From NCBI GenBank assembly GCA_029266615.1, contig JAQSWN010000045.1, positions 1-51,220 on the forward strand: a stretch of 51,220 nt of DNA. The letters are read 5' to 3'. This stretch comes from Polyangiaceae bacterium (GTDB lineage Bacteria > Myxococcota_A > Polyangia > Polyangiales > Polyangiaceae). The notes beneath the pieces were generated by a model. That model searched no databases. It was not told the DNA's origin and saw only the letters and a list, made by a program, of their open reading frames with translations. Position numbers and translations under genes: made by a program. Positions 17,801-25,774 of this stretch are shown piece after piece. How positions within the stretch are numbered: position 1 is the stretch's first letter; each line of letters begins with the position of its first letter.

Positions 17801-18978
17801 TCGGTACTCGGAGCTCCCTCGGGCCGCTCGAGAAGCTCTCTCTCAACGATAGCGGCAACTTGCGGGCGCTCGCGGTGCTCGGCATGGGCCGGCTCGGAGA
17901 CACGCGCGCCGTGCCGCAGGTACAAAAGCTGCTGCGGAGCCCGGAGGCGGGCGCGCTGCCTCGCGCCGCCGCCGCGTTCGCGGCGGGCGCGCTACAACTG
18001 CGCGGCGAGTCGGACGCGCTCACGGAGCTGTCGCGCGATCCGGATCCGAGTGTGCGCGCGCAAGCCATTTTGGCCCTCGCCCGCCTGAAGCTCGAGCCCG
18101 CCGCGACCGCCATCGCGGAGGCGCTCACGGAGCCGACGCCGGAGCTCGGGCGCGCCGCTGCACGCGCCGCGGTGGTCCTGGTCTCCGGCGTGCCCGCCGC
18201 GCCGGAGGAAGTGTTCCCGGTGCCCGAGGGCGCGCTGGACGTACGGCGCGTGATCGACGCCATCCATCCCGCGCCGCATGACCCCACCCAGGAGGTGGCG
18301 GCGCTCGCGAAATTGTCGTCGGCGTTGTCGCGCGCTGCCGCTGCGGCGGCTGAGTCTTCTCCCCGCCGGGCGCGCGCCCTTTCCGAAGCGTTGTCCCGCG
18401 GCGCCGGCCTCACGCTCGGTAGCTTCGAGACCGCGGGCCGCAAGCCGAAGGAAGAAGAACGCGCCGCCGCGCAGCGACTGCTTGCGGACGTCGGGGCCAG
18501 TGTCGTCGCGCCGCTGGCCCGGCTGACCGCGCACCCGGATCCGGATCTGCGGCTCGTACCTCTGTCGTTCCTGGTAGGGCGGAACGAGGATACGGCGATG
18601 CGCGCGCTCGAGTCGCTCACCCGTGACCCGGAGCCAATCGTCCGCCGCGCCGCCCTTTCCGCGCTCGGACCAGAGCAGCAAGTGCTCTCCAAAGCCGTCG
18701 CGGCGCGCCTCGGTCAGGAGGCAGAGTGGCCGCTCCGAGCGACGGCCGCGGACGCCCTGGGTCGGATCACCGCCGGTAAGCCGGAGCCAGCCGCGGTGGA
18801 GGCGCTCACGCGCGCCGCCCTCACGGACCCCTACGCGCTGGTGCGGGAATCAGCGGCGAAAGCGCTGGCGCAGGTGGCGGGGAGCGCGGCGTTACCGACG
18901 CTTCGCCAGCTGAAAGAGCGCGATCCGGAGCCGCGGCTGCGGAGCCTCGCCGAACGCCTCGCGGCCGAGCTACAGTAG
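14857..18978 (+). CDS. Giant TPR plus HEAT-repeat exported scaffold protein
   Basis: 1373 residues. The N-terminal signal (MLRRLRLSVALAAITVGLTA, cleavage near PAIAF) precedes a Lys/Pro/Ala-rich linker to about residue 80. Residues about 80-850 are continuous tetratricopeptide repeats (LLSLAHLYADRGDKAAARAR, LLAQLYEETGQVEKALATHR, GHKKLGEMYEKRQDTTRAIA). Residues about 880-1370 switch to HEAT/PBS-lyase-type repeats (ERAVKPLLDALSDPREAQQQ, LRALAVLGMGRLGDTRAVPQ, DPYALVRESAAKALAQVAGS), broken by a variable loop near residue 1140. Proteins of this build act as protein-binding scaffolds. Its partners are unknown. It starts a plus-strand run with a small lipoprotein 26 bp downstream, then tsaD and polysaccharide genes. 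Confidence 0.88.
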   Translation: MLRRLRLSVALAAITVGLTAPAIAFNPAGRSKKPKAEQKGPKAGTTKPAAGKPTPSRAGADPKPATDASTAPDASGTKSEGPNRDALIARYLGIVLAQPGAEFPLERLTQLYRDRDGNLEKLVAELSARVAKESQPYSALVALGGVYKKDAQPERAIASFEQAIGKEPQNPIGLLSLAHLYADRGDKAAARARFEQALPNVKDAPTREQVLRTLMGLALDEKDFAKAKQAHEQLLTATRGSFFVRAELPRELLARGELPRAITEYEAVVRAAAGDNRVLAPALVDLGRALSQAGKNQEAQSALDRALAVSSGESGARRQILEALSDVYRRSERLPALVERLAKQAGGTEELKLLAQLYEETGQVEKALATHRKVLARDAKEVGTRLRVVRLLEVRGELDAAIAEYDSLIKSAPRNPDYVFRLTEALLQRGDRKRALTELSALEGRSGSDEETLTALVDFYERMEEKDRALALLTRLAQSGSQDPEHVVELGSRYWEQGDKKKAMQTWQRLRTLLPERAEGLLRLGEVYLEHDLSQEALETLAEAVKREPKQTRVRRAYAVGLERVGAAAGGRDGQRLAYEEARKIWEQILRDAAANENLSREARQHVVTLLSLTGQLAPRINLLERKFAGNEPDQEAGRLLAEAHVRLRRYEDAERVLRRLTQLSPGNVEDMTRLERVLVLGRKLEAALTTLEKLVKLDPKRAREYYQRMAGYAAELYQDDRALRYAARAVELGPDDADGHKKLGEMYEKRQDTTRAIAEFRSAISKNERLFAVYLELAELLVGQGQLDEADQLFRRVVRSSPDEELVYKAARLSMQLNLGRGTLESLEKDLLPIALGNPERPIFRRLLVEVYGALAYPLLHRAKSQVQTEAEEARLALRKLGERAVKPLLDALSDPREAQQQVAITLLTHVGNKDAAASLFAYASGNADPELRARAMVAVGTLRDARLEPKLAELLLSADRGHLSDGDPVSVAAAWALARLGTRSSLGPLEKLSLNDSGNLRALAVLGMGRLGDTRAVPQVQKLLRSPEAGALPRAAAAFAAGALQLRGESDALTELSRDPDPSVRAQAILALARLKLEPAATAIAEALTEPTPELGRAAARAAVVLVSGVPAAPEEVFPVPEGALDVRRVIDAIHPAPHDPTQEVAALAKLSSALSRAAAAAAESSPRRARALSEALSRGAGLTLGSFETAGRKPKEEERAAAQRLLADVGASVVAPLARLTAHPDPDLRLVPLSFLVGRNEDTAMRALESLTRDPEPIVRRAALSALGPEQQVLSKAVAARLGQEAEWPLRATAADALGRITAGKPEPAAVEALTRAALTDPYALVRESAAKALAQVAGSAALPTLRQLKERDPEPRLRSLAERLAAELQ

Positions 18979-19004
18979 GCCCCCTTCCGCTTCGGTCAGG
19001 CTTC

Positions 19005-19577
19005 ATGAAGCTCGCTTCTGCTCGTATTTTCCTGGCGCTTTTCGCGCTGCCCGCCCTTTCGTGCCGGAACTTGGACCGCTTCGACACGGGGGAGAAAGGC
19101 GCCTTTTGCGGGGATCTCGTGAGTGGTCCCTCCTTTCACGACGGTTTCGTTCCGGATTTGTCGCCCGCCCTCCTGCGCGTGGGCATGACTTTGGACACGA
19201 GCAAGCTCAGCACGTACTCGGAAGACAAGGCCACGCGACCCGCCTTTTTGACCAGTAACGATCGCGCGAGCGGCCTCTGCGCAGAGTACGACCAGGCCTT
19301 GTTCGAGAACGCGCCGCTGCGCTCCATCCCTCAGGTGGACCACGACTCGATCGCGAGCATGTCCTTCGGCGAGGGGCACGACACGGATTTCTTCGCCTAC
19401 GTCGACTCCACCTGCCAGGGCACGATGCTCGCGGTGGTGTCGCTGCTACGGAAGGGAGACGTGGAGCTCCGCCTGTTCAAGCCCGCGCCCCTCCCTAGCG
19501 AGGACGCGGACGCCGCGCACCGCCCTGGTTTCGCGCTGTTTTACCTGCACAAGAACGAAGAGGGCTGTGGCTTCTGA
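19005..19577 (+). CDS. Small lipoprotein of unknown function, overlapping tsaD
   Basis: 190 residues. The signal MKLASARIFLALFALPALSC20 is a good lipobox (A-L-S-C). The mature part has four further cysteines (AFCGDL, GLCAEY, STCQGT and EEGCGF at the terminus), likely paired in the periplasm. No conserved domain is recognised. It begins 26 bp after the TPR/HEAT gene, and its last 11 nt overlap tsaD, so the three are probably co-transcribed. TPR/HEAT scaffold and lipoprotein could form an envelope complex, and tsaD would then simply ride on the operon. Confidence 0.78.
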   Translation: MKLASARIFLALFALPALSCRNLDRFDTGEKGAFCGDLVSGPSFHDGFVPDLSPALLRVGMTLDTSKLSTYSEDKATRPAFLTSNDRASGLCAEYDQALFENAPLRSIPQVDHDSIASMSFGEGHDTDFFAYVDSTCQGTMLAVVSLLRKGDVELRLFKPAPLPSEDADAAHRPGFALFYLHKNEEGCGF

Positions 19578-20655
19578 GCGTGTCATCACCGTGCTCGGCA
19601 TCGAAACGTCGTGCGACGAAACCGCCGCCGCCGTCGTCCGCTCCAATGGAGAGGTCCTGAGCGACGTCATCGAGAGCCAGGTGCAAGCCCACGCTCCCTA
19701 CGGCGGAATCGTGCCGGAGCTCGCGTCGCGCGATCATCTGCGCAATGTGCGCCCCGTGATCGAAGCCGCGCTTTCGCGAGCGGGCGTGGAGCTTTCGCAG
19801 CTCGACGGCGTGGCGGTCACGGCCCGTCCCGGCTTGGCCGGAGCGCTGCACGTCGGCGCGCAGACCGCCCTCGGCCTTGCGTTCGCGCGCGGCTTGCCCA
19901 TCGTCGGGGTAGATCACCTGGTCGGCCATTTGTGCGCGGCCTACCTGCAGTATCCGGAACAACCCATCACCCCGCCGGAGACGCCCTTCTTGGCCCTGCT
20001 CGTCTCGGGCGGTCACACCGCGCTCTACCGCGTGGACGAGCTCCGCGCCGCGCGTATCACCGAGCTTGGCGCCACGCGCGACGACGCTGCGGGCGAGGCC
20101 TACGACAAGGTAGGAAAGCTGCTCGGGCTCGGCTACCCAGGGGGCCCGGTGATCGACCGGCTCGCGCACGAGGGAGACGCCTCGCGGTTCGACCTGCCAA
20201 GGCCGCTAAACCGCCGGGACTCGCTGGAGTTCAGCTTCTCGGGGTTGAAAACCAACGTGGCGCGCTGGGTGGAGGAGCACGGTCGCCCTCAAGATCGCCA
20301 GCAGCTCTGCGACCTTTGCGCGGCGTTCCAAGCTCGCGTCGTGGAGACGCTCGTCCGCAAGGCCGTCACCGCGCTTTCGCGGGAGCAGCTCCGCACCTGG
20401 GTCATCGGCGGCGGCGTGGCCGCGAACAGAGGCTTGCGTGCGGCAGCTCAGGCCGCCGCCGAGGAGCGCGGCGTACGGCTGGTCGTGCCGATCCCTCGTG
20501 CCTGCACCGACAACGCAGCCATGATCGCGTTTGCGGGCGCCCTGAGGCTTCTAGCGGGCGAAAATGACGGGCAATCCTTGGAGGTGAGCCCCCACACGGA
20601 GCTGCCTCGAACGACCCGCAAAGGCCGCGGCCAAAGACCCAGCGCGGCCGGTTGA
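19567..20655 (+). CDS. tsaD: tRNA N6-threonylcarbamoyladenosine transferase TsaD
   Basis: 362 residues from GTG 19567 (MASERVITVLGIETSCDETA), typical length for the family. TsaD transfers the threonylcarbamoyl group from TC-AMP to A37 of ANN-decoding tRNAs, working with TsaB and TsaE, neither of which is in the window. Visible family marks are the ASKHA nucleotide loop GIETSCDETA (11-20), the metal-site histidines H117 and H121 in VDHLVGH, the strand FLALLVSGGHT (141-151), DDAAGEAYDKVGKLLGLGYP, SFSGLKTNV and the C-terminal RACTDNAAMIA. The usual Glu between the two metal histidines is Val here, a mild oddity that should not remove the metal ligands. The start overlaps the upstream lipoprotein gene by 11 nt. 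The product is cytoplasmic and essential in most bacteria. Confidence 0.96.
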   Translation: MASERVITVLGIETSCDETAAAVVRSNGEVLSDVIESQVQAHAPYGGIVPELASRDHLRNVRPVIEAALSRAGVELSQLDGVAVTARPGLAGALHVGAQTALGLAFARGLPIVGVDHLVGHLCAAYLQYPEQPITPPETPFLALLVSGGHTALYRVDELRAARITELGATRDDAAGEAYDKVGKLLGLGYPGGPVIDRLAHEGDASRFDLPRPLNRRDSLEFSFSGLKTNVARWVEEHGRPQDRQQLCDLCAAFQARVVETLVRKAVTALSREQLRTWVIGGGVAANRGLRAAAQAAAEERGVRLVVPIPRACTDNAAMIAFAGALRLLAGENDGQSLEVSPHTELPRTTRKGRGQRPSAAG

Positions 20656-20712
20656 AAGGCAGAGTCGCGGCCTCTCAGTCGACGTGCTAGGGCACGTCCC
20701 CCCGGAGCTGCC

Positions 20713-21711
20713 TTGGACTTATCGGTCGTCATTCCTTGTTATAACGAAGAAGAGAGCATCGAGCGCTTGCTGGACGAGGTGCACGGCGCGCTGCGCCCCA
20801 CCGGTATGTCCTACGAGATCGTGCTGGTAGACGACGGGTCGCGCGATCGGACCTTCGCCATCTTGGCCGACCACGCGAAGACGGATCACTCGCTGACGGT
20901 CGTGACGTTCCGCCGCAACTTCGGGCAGACGGCCGCGATGCAAGCCGGGTTCGACCACGCGCGGGGCGAGATCATCGCCACCATCGACGCCGATCTGCAG
21001 AACGATCCGCGCGACATTCCGCGCATGGTCGAGCACATCCACCAAGACTACGACATGGTGGCGGGTTGGCGAGCGGATCGCAAAGACACGTTCATCAACC
21101 GCCGTTTGCCGTCCATCCTCGCCAACTGGCTAATCAGCAGAATCACGGGCGTGCGCCTCCACGACTACGGCTGCACGTTGAAGGTGATGAAGGCCGAGGT
21201 CGCCAAGGAGATGCGGCTGTACGGAGAGATGCACCGCTTCATTCCCGTGGTCGCAAGCTGGATGGGCGTGCGCATCCTCGAAGTGAAGGTGAACCACCGC
21301 GCGCGCTTGTTCGGCACCAGTAAGTACGGCATTGGCCGCACGGTGCGGGTGGTGCTGGATCTCATCACCGTCCGCTTCATTCAGTCTTACCTCGCGCGAC
21401 CGATGCAGATCTTCGGCCTGGCGGGCATGATTTGCTTCGGCGCCGGCGGTGTTCTGTCGATGTACCTCGCGTACCAGAAGCTGGTGCACGGCGCCGTGCT
21501 GTCGGAGCGGCCACTCTTGCTACTCGGCGTGCTGCTCATCGTCGTCGGTATCCAGCTCGCGTCGATTGGGCTCGTGGCAGACGTCCTCACGCGGACGTAC
21601 TTCGAGTCGCAGAAGAAGCCTTCCTATTACGTGCGCAAGGTGGTGCGCAGCGGCGGGACGATTTTGGGAGCGGCGCCGAGCGTGCGGGCCCCCGCGGAGC
21701 AGTTGCAATGA
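20713..21711 (+). CDS. Family 2 glycosyltransferase, polyprenyl-phosphate sugar synthase type
   Basis: 332 residues from TTG 20713, preceded by GGAG. The GT-A fold of family 2 is clear: SVVIPCYNEEESI (4-16), VLVDDGSRDRT, RRNFGQTAAMQAGFDHARG, and the metal-binding D92-A-D94 in TIDADLQNDP. The acceptor-side region contains HDYGCTLKVMKAEV and RLFGTSKYGIGRT. Two C-terminal hydrophobic segments (about 225-255 and 262-290) match ArnC/GtrB/DPM1-like enzymes, which load a sugar onto undecaprenyl phosphate at the inner membrane. Its stop overlaps the start of the methyltransferase (ATGA). The neighbouring rfb genes suggest a role in surface polysaccharide or O-antigen modification. Confidence 0.9.
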   Translation: MDLSVVIPCYNEEESIERLLDEVHGALRPTGMSYEIVLVDDGSRDRTFAILADHAKTDHSLTVVTFRRNFGQTAAMQAGFDHARGEIIATIDADLQNDPRDIPRMVEHIHQDYDMVAGWRADRKDTFINRRLPSILANWLISRITGVRLHDYGCTLKVMKAEVAKEMRLYGEMHRFIPVVASWMGVRILEVKVNHRARLFGTSKYGIGRTVRVVLDLITVRFIQSYLARPMQIFGLAGMICFGAGGVLSMYLAYQKLVHGAVLSERPLLLLGVLLIVVGIQLASIGLVADVLTRTYFESQKKPSYYVRKVVRSGGTILGAAPSVRAPAEQLQ

Positions 21712-22316
21712 AAGAGAGCGTGCTCGCGCTTCTGCGCAAAATCCCCCTAGATCTCGGACAGCGGGACGTGGCGGGTAAAACCAAGGGCAAGGAGATCGCG
21801 CTCGGGCTCGTTCCGCCCGGTCACGGCAAGAAGGCGCTGGACGTGGGAGCGCGCGCCGGCGTGCAGACGGCTTGGCTGCGTAGCCGCGGCTACGAGGTCA
21901 CGCCCGTGGACTACGAGCCCGTCACCGACGAGTGCCTGCAGGTGGACGCCAACCAGCGCCTCCCGTTCGAGGACGGCAGCTTCGACCTCGTGTGGTGCTC
22001 CGAGGTGATCGAGCACCTGAACGATCCTGCTTTTTCTCTCGGGGAGTTGCGGCGCGTGACCAAGCCGGGCGGCTTGCTCGTGCTCACGACGCCGAACAGC
22101 TACGCCTGGCTGTTCCGCTTCATCGCCTTGTTCGGCCTCACCCCCCAGCGCATTCAGCGCAAAGACCACGTGCAGTTCTTCGACCAAGACGACATCCAGC
22201 GCCTGGCGCCGGATGCGGAGCTGTACGGCTACTTTCCGTACGCGCTGTTGAAGCTCACGATCCGCCGCGGCATCGGCGCGCTTTCGCCCACCTTCGTGAT
22301 GGCGATCCGGAACTGA
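21708..22316 (+). CDS. Class I SAM-dependent methyltransferase
   Basis: 202 residues from ATG 21708, overlapping the glycosyltransferase stop by 4 nt (ATGA), which fixes the start. SAM motif I is ALDVGARAGVQT (43-54), slightly unusual in having A-R-A where G-x-G is common. The acidic residue after strand 2 lies in VTPVDYEP. The PFEDGSFDLVWCSEVIEHL block (86-104) and LRRVTKPGGLLVLTTPN are typical of Methyltransf_11. The C-terminal region (RKDHVQFFDQDDIQRL) resembles enzymes that methylate lipid-linked sugars or glycans. It probably works with the translationally coupled glycosyltransferase. Its substrate is not deducible. Confidence 0.87.
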   Translation: MKESVLALLRKIPLDLGQRDVAGKTKGKEIALGLVPPGHGKKALDVGARAGVQTAWLRSRGYEVTPVDYEPVTDECLQVDANQRLPFEDGSFDLVWCSEVIEHLNDPAFSLGELRRVTKPGGLLVLTTPNSYAWLFRFIALFGLTPQRIQRKDHVQFFDQDDIQRLAPDAELYGYFPYALLKLTIRRGIGALSPTFVMAIRN

Positions 22317-22320
22317 GCTC

Positions 22321-23373
22321 TCAGCGCGCCGCGTAGTTTTGGTCGATCCACTCGCGGTAGGCGCCGGAGCGGACGCCGTTTACCCAGGCGGCGTTGTCGG
22401 CGTACCAGCGCACGGTCTCCGCCAGGCCACTCTCCAAGTCGTGGCGGGGGGACCAGCCGAGTTCGCTCTGCAGCTTGCTCGAGTCGATGGCGTAGCGACG
22501 ATCGTGCCCGGGGCGGTCCTTCACGTAGCGAATCGAGCTCTCTAGCTCGCTCTTCGGCTTGCCCTTCAGCTCTGCGACGAGCTCGATGAGCTTCTTGACG
22601 ATGGCGATGTTAGTCCACTCGTTGTTGCCGCCAACGTTGTACGTTTGCCCGACCTGCCCGCGCGTGAGGATGGCCCACAGCGCCTCCGCGTGGTCGTCCA
22701 CGAATAGCCAATCTCGCACGTTCAGCCCGTCCCCGTACACGGGCAGCTCCTTACCCTCGAACAAGTTGAGGATGACGAGCGGGATGAGCTTCTCCGGGAA
22801 GTGGAACGGACCGTAGTTGTTGCTGCAGTTGGAGACGGTCGTGGAGATGCCGTACGTGCGTTGGTACGCGCGCACGAGGTGATCGGACGCCGCCTTCGAC
22901 GCCGAGTACGGCGAGCTGGGGTCGTAAGCGGTTTGCTCCGTGAAGAGGCCGGTCGGGCCGAGCGAGCCGTACACCTCGTCCGTCGAGACGTGATGGAAGT
23001 GAATGCTCGGACGCTTACGCACCACCTCCAGCAGCGCGTACGTGCCGACGATGTTCGTCTGTACGAAGACGCCGGGGCCCAGGATGCTGCGATCTACGTG
23101 GCTTTCGGCGGCGAAATTCACGATCGCGTCGACGCCGTGCTGCTCGCACAGGCCGTCCACCAGCTTCTGATCGCCGATGTCTCCGCGCACGAGCGTGTAG
23201 CGCGCGTCGTCGACCGCGCCCTTCAGGTTCTCTGGATTGCCCGCGTAGGTGAGCAAGTCCAGGTTCACCACCTTGCCGGCGAACGCGGTGTCGGCGAAGA
23301 GGCGACGGATGAAGGCGGAGCCGATGAAGCCGGCCCCGCCCGTGACCAAAATCGATTGAGGGCTGCGCGTCAT
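22321..23373 (-). CDS. rfbB: dTDP-glucose 4,6-dehydratase
   Basis: 350 residues from ATG 23373, which overlaps the rfbC stop by 4 nt (ATGA); the longer open frame upstream lies inside rfbC. It makes dTDP-4-keto-6-deoxy-glucose from dTDP-glucose with bound NAD. Motifs are the Rossmann loop T11-G-G-A-G-F-I-G, the catalytic triad region T131-D132-E133 in VSTDEVYG, and Y156-S-A-S-K160. NNYGPFHFPEKLIPL, VRDWLFVDDHAEAL and DRPGHDRRYAID are also characteristic. It is last in the rfbA-rfbC-rfbB operon and ends only 4 bp from the convergent methyltransferase. No rfbD (dTDP-4-keto-rhamnose reductase) follows. Confidence 0.96.
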   Translation of the reverse strand: MTRSPQSILVTGGAGFIGSAFIRRLFADTAFAGKVVNLDLLTYAGNPENLKGAVDDARYTLVRGDIGDQKLVDGLCEQHGVDAIVNFAAESHVDRSILGPGVFVQTNIVGTYALLEVVRKRPSIHFHHVSTDEVYGSLGPTGLFTEQTAYDPSSPYSASKAASDHLVRAYQRTYGISTTVSNCSNNYGPFHFPEKLIPLVILNLFEGKELPVYGDGLNVRDWLFVDDHAEALWAILTRGQVGQTYNVGGNNEWTNIAIVKKLIELVAELKGKPKSELESSIRYVKDRPGHDRRYAIDSSKLQSELGWSPRHDLESGLAETVRWYADNAAWVNGVRSGAYREWIDQNYAAR

Positions 23374-23921
23374 CGGGTGCTCGGAAGTCGGGCCTTGAAG
23401 GCGGCGAAGAACTCGGACGATTGGTCCCGCTCGGAAAGGATGGGGCTTGGGATGGGCCAAACGACGCCGATGTCTGGGTCGTTCCAGCGGATGGCGCACT
23501 CGTGAGCGGCGTCGTACGGCGTGCTCACCTTGTACTGCACCTCGGCGACCTCGCTCAGCACGCCGAAGCCGTGCGCGAAGCCAACCGGGATGTACACCTG
23601 CGAGTGCTCTTCCGAGTCTATCTCCACGCCGTGCCACTTACCGAACGTGGGCGAGTCGTGGCGGATGTCCACCAGGACGTCGAAGATGCGGCCGCGCGTG
23701 ACGCGTACCAGCTTCGCCTGGCCGGGCGTGGACTGGTAGTGGAGCCCGCGCAAAGTCCCCTGGCGGGAGAGCGAATGGTTGTCCTGCACCCAAGTCTCCG
23801 GCATGCCCCCGGCGACGTAGCGCTCGTGACTGTAGCTCTCGAAGAAGAAGCCGCGCGCGTCTCGGAACACGCGGGGGCGAACGAGTTTCGCGCCGGCCAG
23901 GGGTAAGTCGATGATTTCCAT
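23370..23921 (-). CDS. rfbC: dTDP-4-dehydrorhamnose 3,5-epimerase
   Basis: 183 residues, the usual length of RmlC. It epimerises C3 and C5 of dTDP-4-keto-6-deoxy-glucose in the cytoplasm. The cupin-type core holds R-G-F-F-F-E-S-Y (23-30), the catalytic base H61 in LRGLHYQ and the catalytic acid Y130 in VQYKVSTPYDAAHE. HSQVYIPVGFAHGF and the C-terminal IRWNDPDIGV-WPI region also match. It is the middle gene of the operon, starting 6 nt after rfbA and overlapping rfbB by 4 nt. Confidence 0.96.
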   Translation of the reverse strand: MEIIDLPLAGAKLVRPRVFRDARGFFFESYSHERYVAGGMPETWVQDNHSLSRQGTLRGLHYQSTPGQAKLVRVTRGRIFDVLVDIRHDSPTFGKWHGVEIDSEEHSQVYIPVGFAHGFGVLSEVAEVQYKVSTPYDAAHECAIRWNDPDIGVVWPIPSPILSERDQSSEFFAAFKARLPSTR

Positions 23922-23927
23922 GAAATG

Positions 23928-24797
23928 TCATCCCTCCGTCGCGCAGGCGCGGAGGTACTTGCCATAGTCGCTCTTGCCGTAGCCGTCAGCCAGCTTTTGC
24001 AGCTGCTGCTGGTCCACGAACCCCATCCGATACGCGATTTCCTCGATGCAAGCGATGCGCGTGCCTTGGCGCTGCTCGAGGATGTGCACGAACTCGCTGG
24101 CCTCGATGAGGCTCTCGTGCGTTCCGGTGTCGAGCCAGGCCATGCCGCGCCCAAAGAGCTCCACCTGCGCTTGGCCGCGCTCGATATAGGCCTTGTTCAC
24201 GTCCGTGATCTCGAGCTCGCCGCGCGGAGATGGCTTCAGGTCCCGGGCGATGTCCACGACCTGATTGTCGTAAAAGTACAGGCCGGTCACAGCCACGTTG
24301 GACTTGGGGTGTGCCGGCTTCTCCTCGATCGAGATGACCCGGCCGTCCGGTGAAAGCTCCGCGACGCCGTAGCGCTCCGGGTCCTGCACCTTGTAGCCGA
24401 ACAGCACGCAGCCCTCGCTCAGGCCCGCGGCTTTTTGCACCGTTTCGGCCAGACCGTTGCCGTAGAAGATGTTGTCGCCCAGGACGAGGGCGACCGGATC
24501 GCGACCAACGAAATCCCGACCAATGAGAAACGCCTCCGCAAGGCCGTTCGGGGCGGCTTGCTCCGCATACTCGAAGCGCATCCCGAGGTCCTCCCCGGAG
24601 CCGAGCAGGCGCTGGAAAAGAGGCAGGTCCTGCGGCGTGGAGATGACGAGCACTTCTCGGATCCCGGCCAGCATCAAGACGCTGAGCGGGTAGAAGATCA
24701 TGGGTTTGTCATAGACGGGGAGGAGCTGCTTCGAGACCACGCGGGTCAGCGGGTAGAGTCTCGTGCCGCTACCGCCAGCCAAGATGATGCCCTTCAT
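23928..24797 (-). CDS. rfbA: Glucose-1-phosphate thymidylyltransferase
   Basis: 289 residues, normal for RmlA. It joins dTTP and glucose-1-phosphate to give dTDP-glucose, the first step of the pathway. The nucleotide-binding signature is [15 protein letters not shown] at the N-terminus, followed by [31 protein letters not shown] supplies the metal-binding Asp, and [20 protein letters not shown] and [14 protein letters not shown] are family blocks. It leads the rfbA-rfbC-rfbB operon and is divergent from aguB across 92 bp. That gap holds a small GC hairpin but no promoter boxes I can assign. Confidence 0.97.
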   Translation of the reverse strand: MKGIILAGGSGTRLYPLTRVVSKQLLPVYDKPMIFYPLSVLMLAGIREVLVISTPQDLPLFQRLLGSGEDLGMRFEYAEQAAPNGLAEAFLIGRDFVGRDPVALVLGDNIFYGNGLAETVQKAAGLSEGCVLFGYKVQDPERYGVAELSPDGRVISIEEKPAHPKSNVAVTGLYFYDNQVVDIARDLKPSPRGELEITDVNKAYIERGQAQVELFGRGMAWLDTGTHESLIEASEFVHILEQRQGTRIACIEEIAYRMGFVDQQQLQKLADGYGKSDYGKYLRACATEG

Positions 24798-24889
24798 ATG
24801 GACAGGCGTCCTAACCCGACGTCAGGGCCGAGGCAAATGACCGCGCGCGTCTTGCGGGAGGCGCCCGCAGGGCCTAACTTCCGGCCGCC

Positions 24890-25774
24890 ATGAAAGCCGG
24901 CAAGATCAAGGTTGGCCTGATTCAGACCAGCGTCGAGGACGACAAGGCGCGCCACGTCCAGAAGACGCTGGAGAGGGTGCGTGAAGCGGCCTCCCGCGGC
25001 GCCAAGCTGATCTGTCTTCAGGAGCTGTTCGCGTCGCCCTATTTCTGCCAGGTGGAGGACGCCTCGCTCTTCGATTTGGCGGAGCCCATTCCCGGTCCGA
25101 CGAGCAGCGCGGTCAGCGCCGTCGCCAAGGAGCTCGGCGTCTCCATCGTCGTGCCGCTCTTCGAGAAGCGAGCGCCGGGCGTCTACCACAACAGCTTGAT
25201 CGTGGTCGGGCCGGACGGCGAGTCCCTCGGGCTCTACCGGAAGATGCACATCCCGGACGACCCGCTCTTTTACGAGAAGTACTACTTCACGCCGGGGGAT
25301 CTCGGCTTCAAGACGTTCCAGACCCCGGAGGCCAAGGTGGGGCCGCTCATCTGCTGGGACCAGTGGTACCCGGAGGCGGCGCGTCTCACCGCGCTGCGCG
25401 GCGCAGAGCTTCTGGTTTACCCGACTGCCATCGGCTGGCACCCGGGGGAGAAGGAGGAGTACGGCGCGTCGCAGCTCTCCGCGTGGCAAACCATCCAGCG
25501 CTCGCACGCCATCGCCAACGGCGTCTTCGTCGTCTCGGTGAACCGCGTCGGCCACGAAGGGCCGACGGACGGCGGGCTTCAGTTCTGGGGCCACTCCTTC
25601 GTGGCAGATCCGTTCGGCGTCGTGCTTGCGGAGGCGGGAGAAGGCGAGGAAACACTCGTCGTGGAGCTGGACCTGAGCCGCCAGGAATACGTGCGGCGCA
25701 ACTGGCCATTTTATCGGGACCGCCGCATCGACGCCTACGGTGACATCACCTCGCGCTTCATCGACCGCGGATGA
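24890..25774 (+). CDS. aguB: N-carbamoylputrescine amidase
   Basis: 294 residues of the nitrilase superfamily. It hydrolyses N-carbamoylputrescine to putrescine, CO2 and ammonia in the cytoplasm. The catalytic triad is complete: E45 (LQELFASPYFC), K118 (YRKMHIPDDP) and C155 (ICWDQWYPEAAR). The WDQWYPE block and YPTAIGWHP are characteristic of AguB rather than of beta-ureidopropionase or aliphatic nitrilases. The stop overlaps the aguA start by 4 nt (ATGA), so the last two steps of the arginine-decarboxylase route to putrescine are translationally coupled. The first enzyme, arginine decarboxylase, is not in the window. Confidence 0.95.
   Translation: MKAGKIKVGLIQTSVEDDKARHVQKTLERVREAASRGAKLICLQELFASPYFCQVEDASLFDLAEPIPGPTSSAVSAVAKELGVSIVVPLFEKRAPGVYHNSLIVVGPDGESLGLYRKMHIPDDPLFYEKYYFTPGDLGFKTFQTPEAKVGPLICWDQWYPEAARLTALRGAELLVYPTAIGWHPGEKEEYGASQLSAWQTIQRSHAIANGVFVVSVNRVGHEGPTDGGLQFWGHSFVADPFGVVLAEAGEGEETLVVELDLSRQEYVRRNWPFYRDRRIDAYGDITSRFIDRG

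Noticed and set aside
16726..17925. Minus-strand open frame inside the TPR/HEAT gene
   Set aside because: Antisense shadow of repeat codons; the plus frame has the repeats and a signal peptide.
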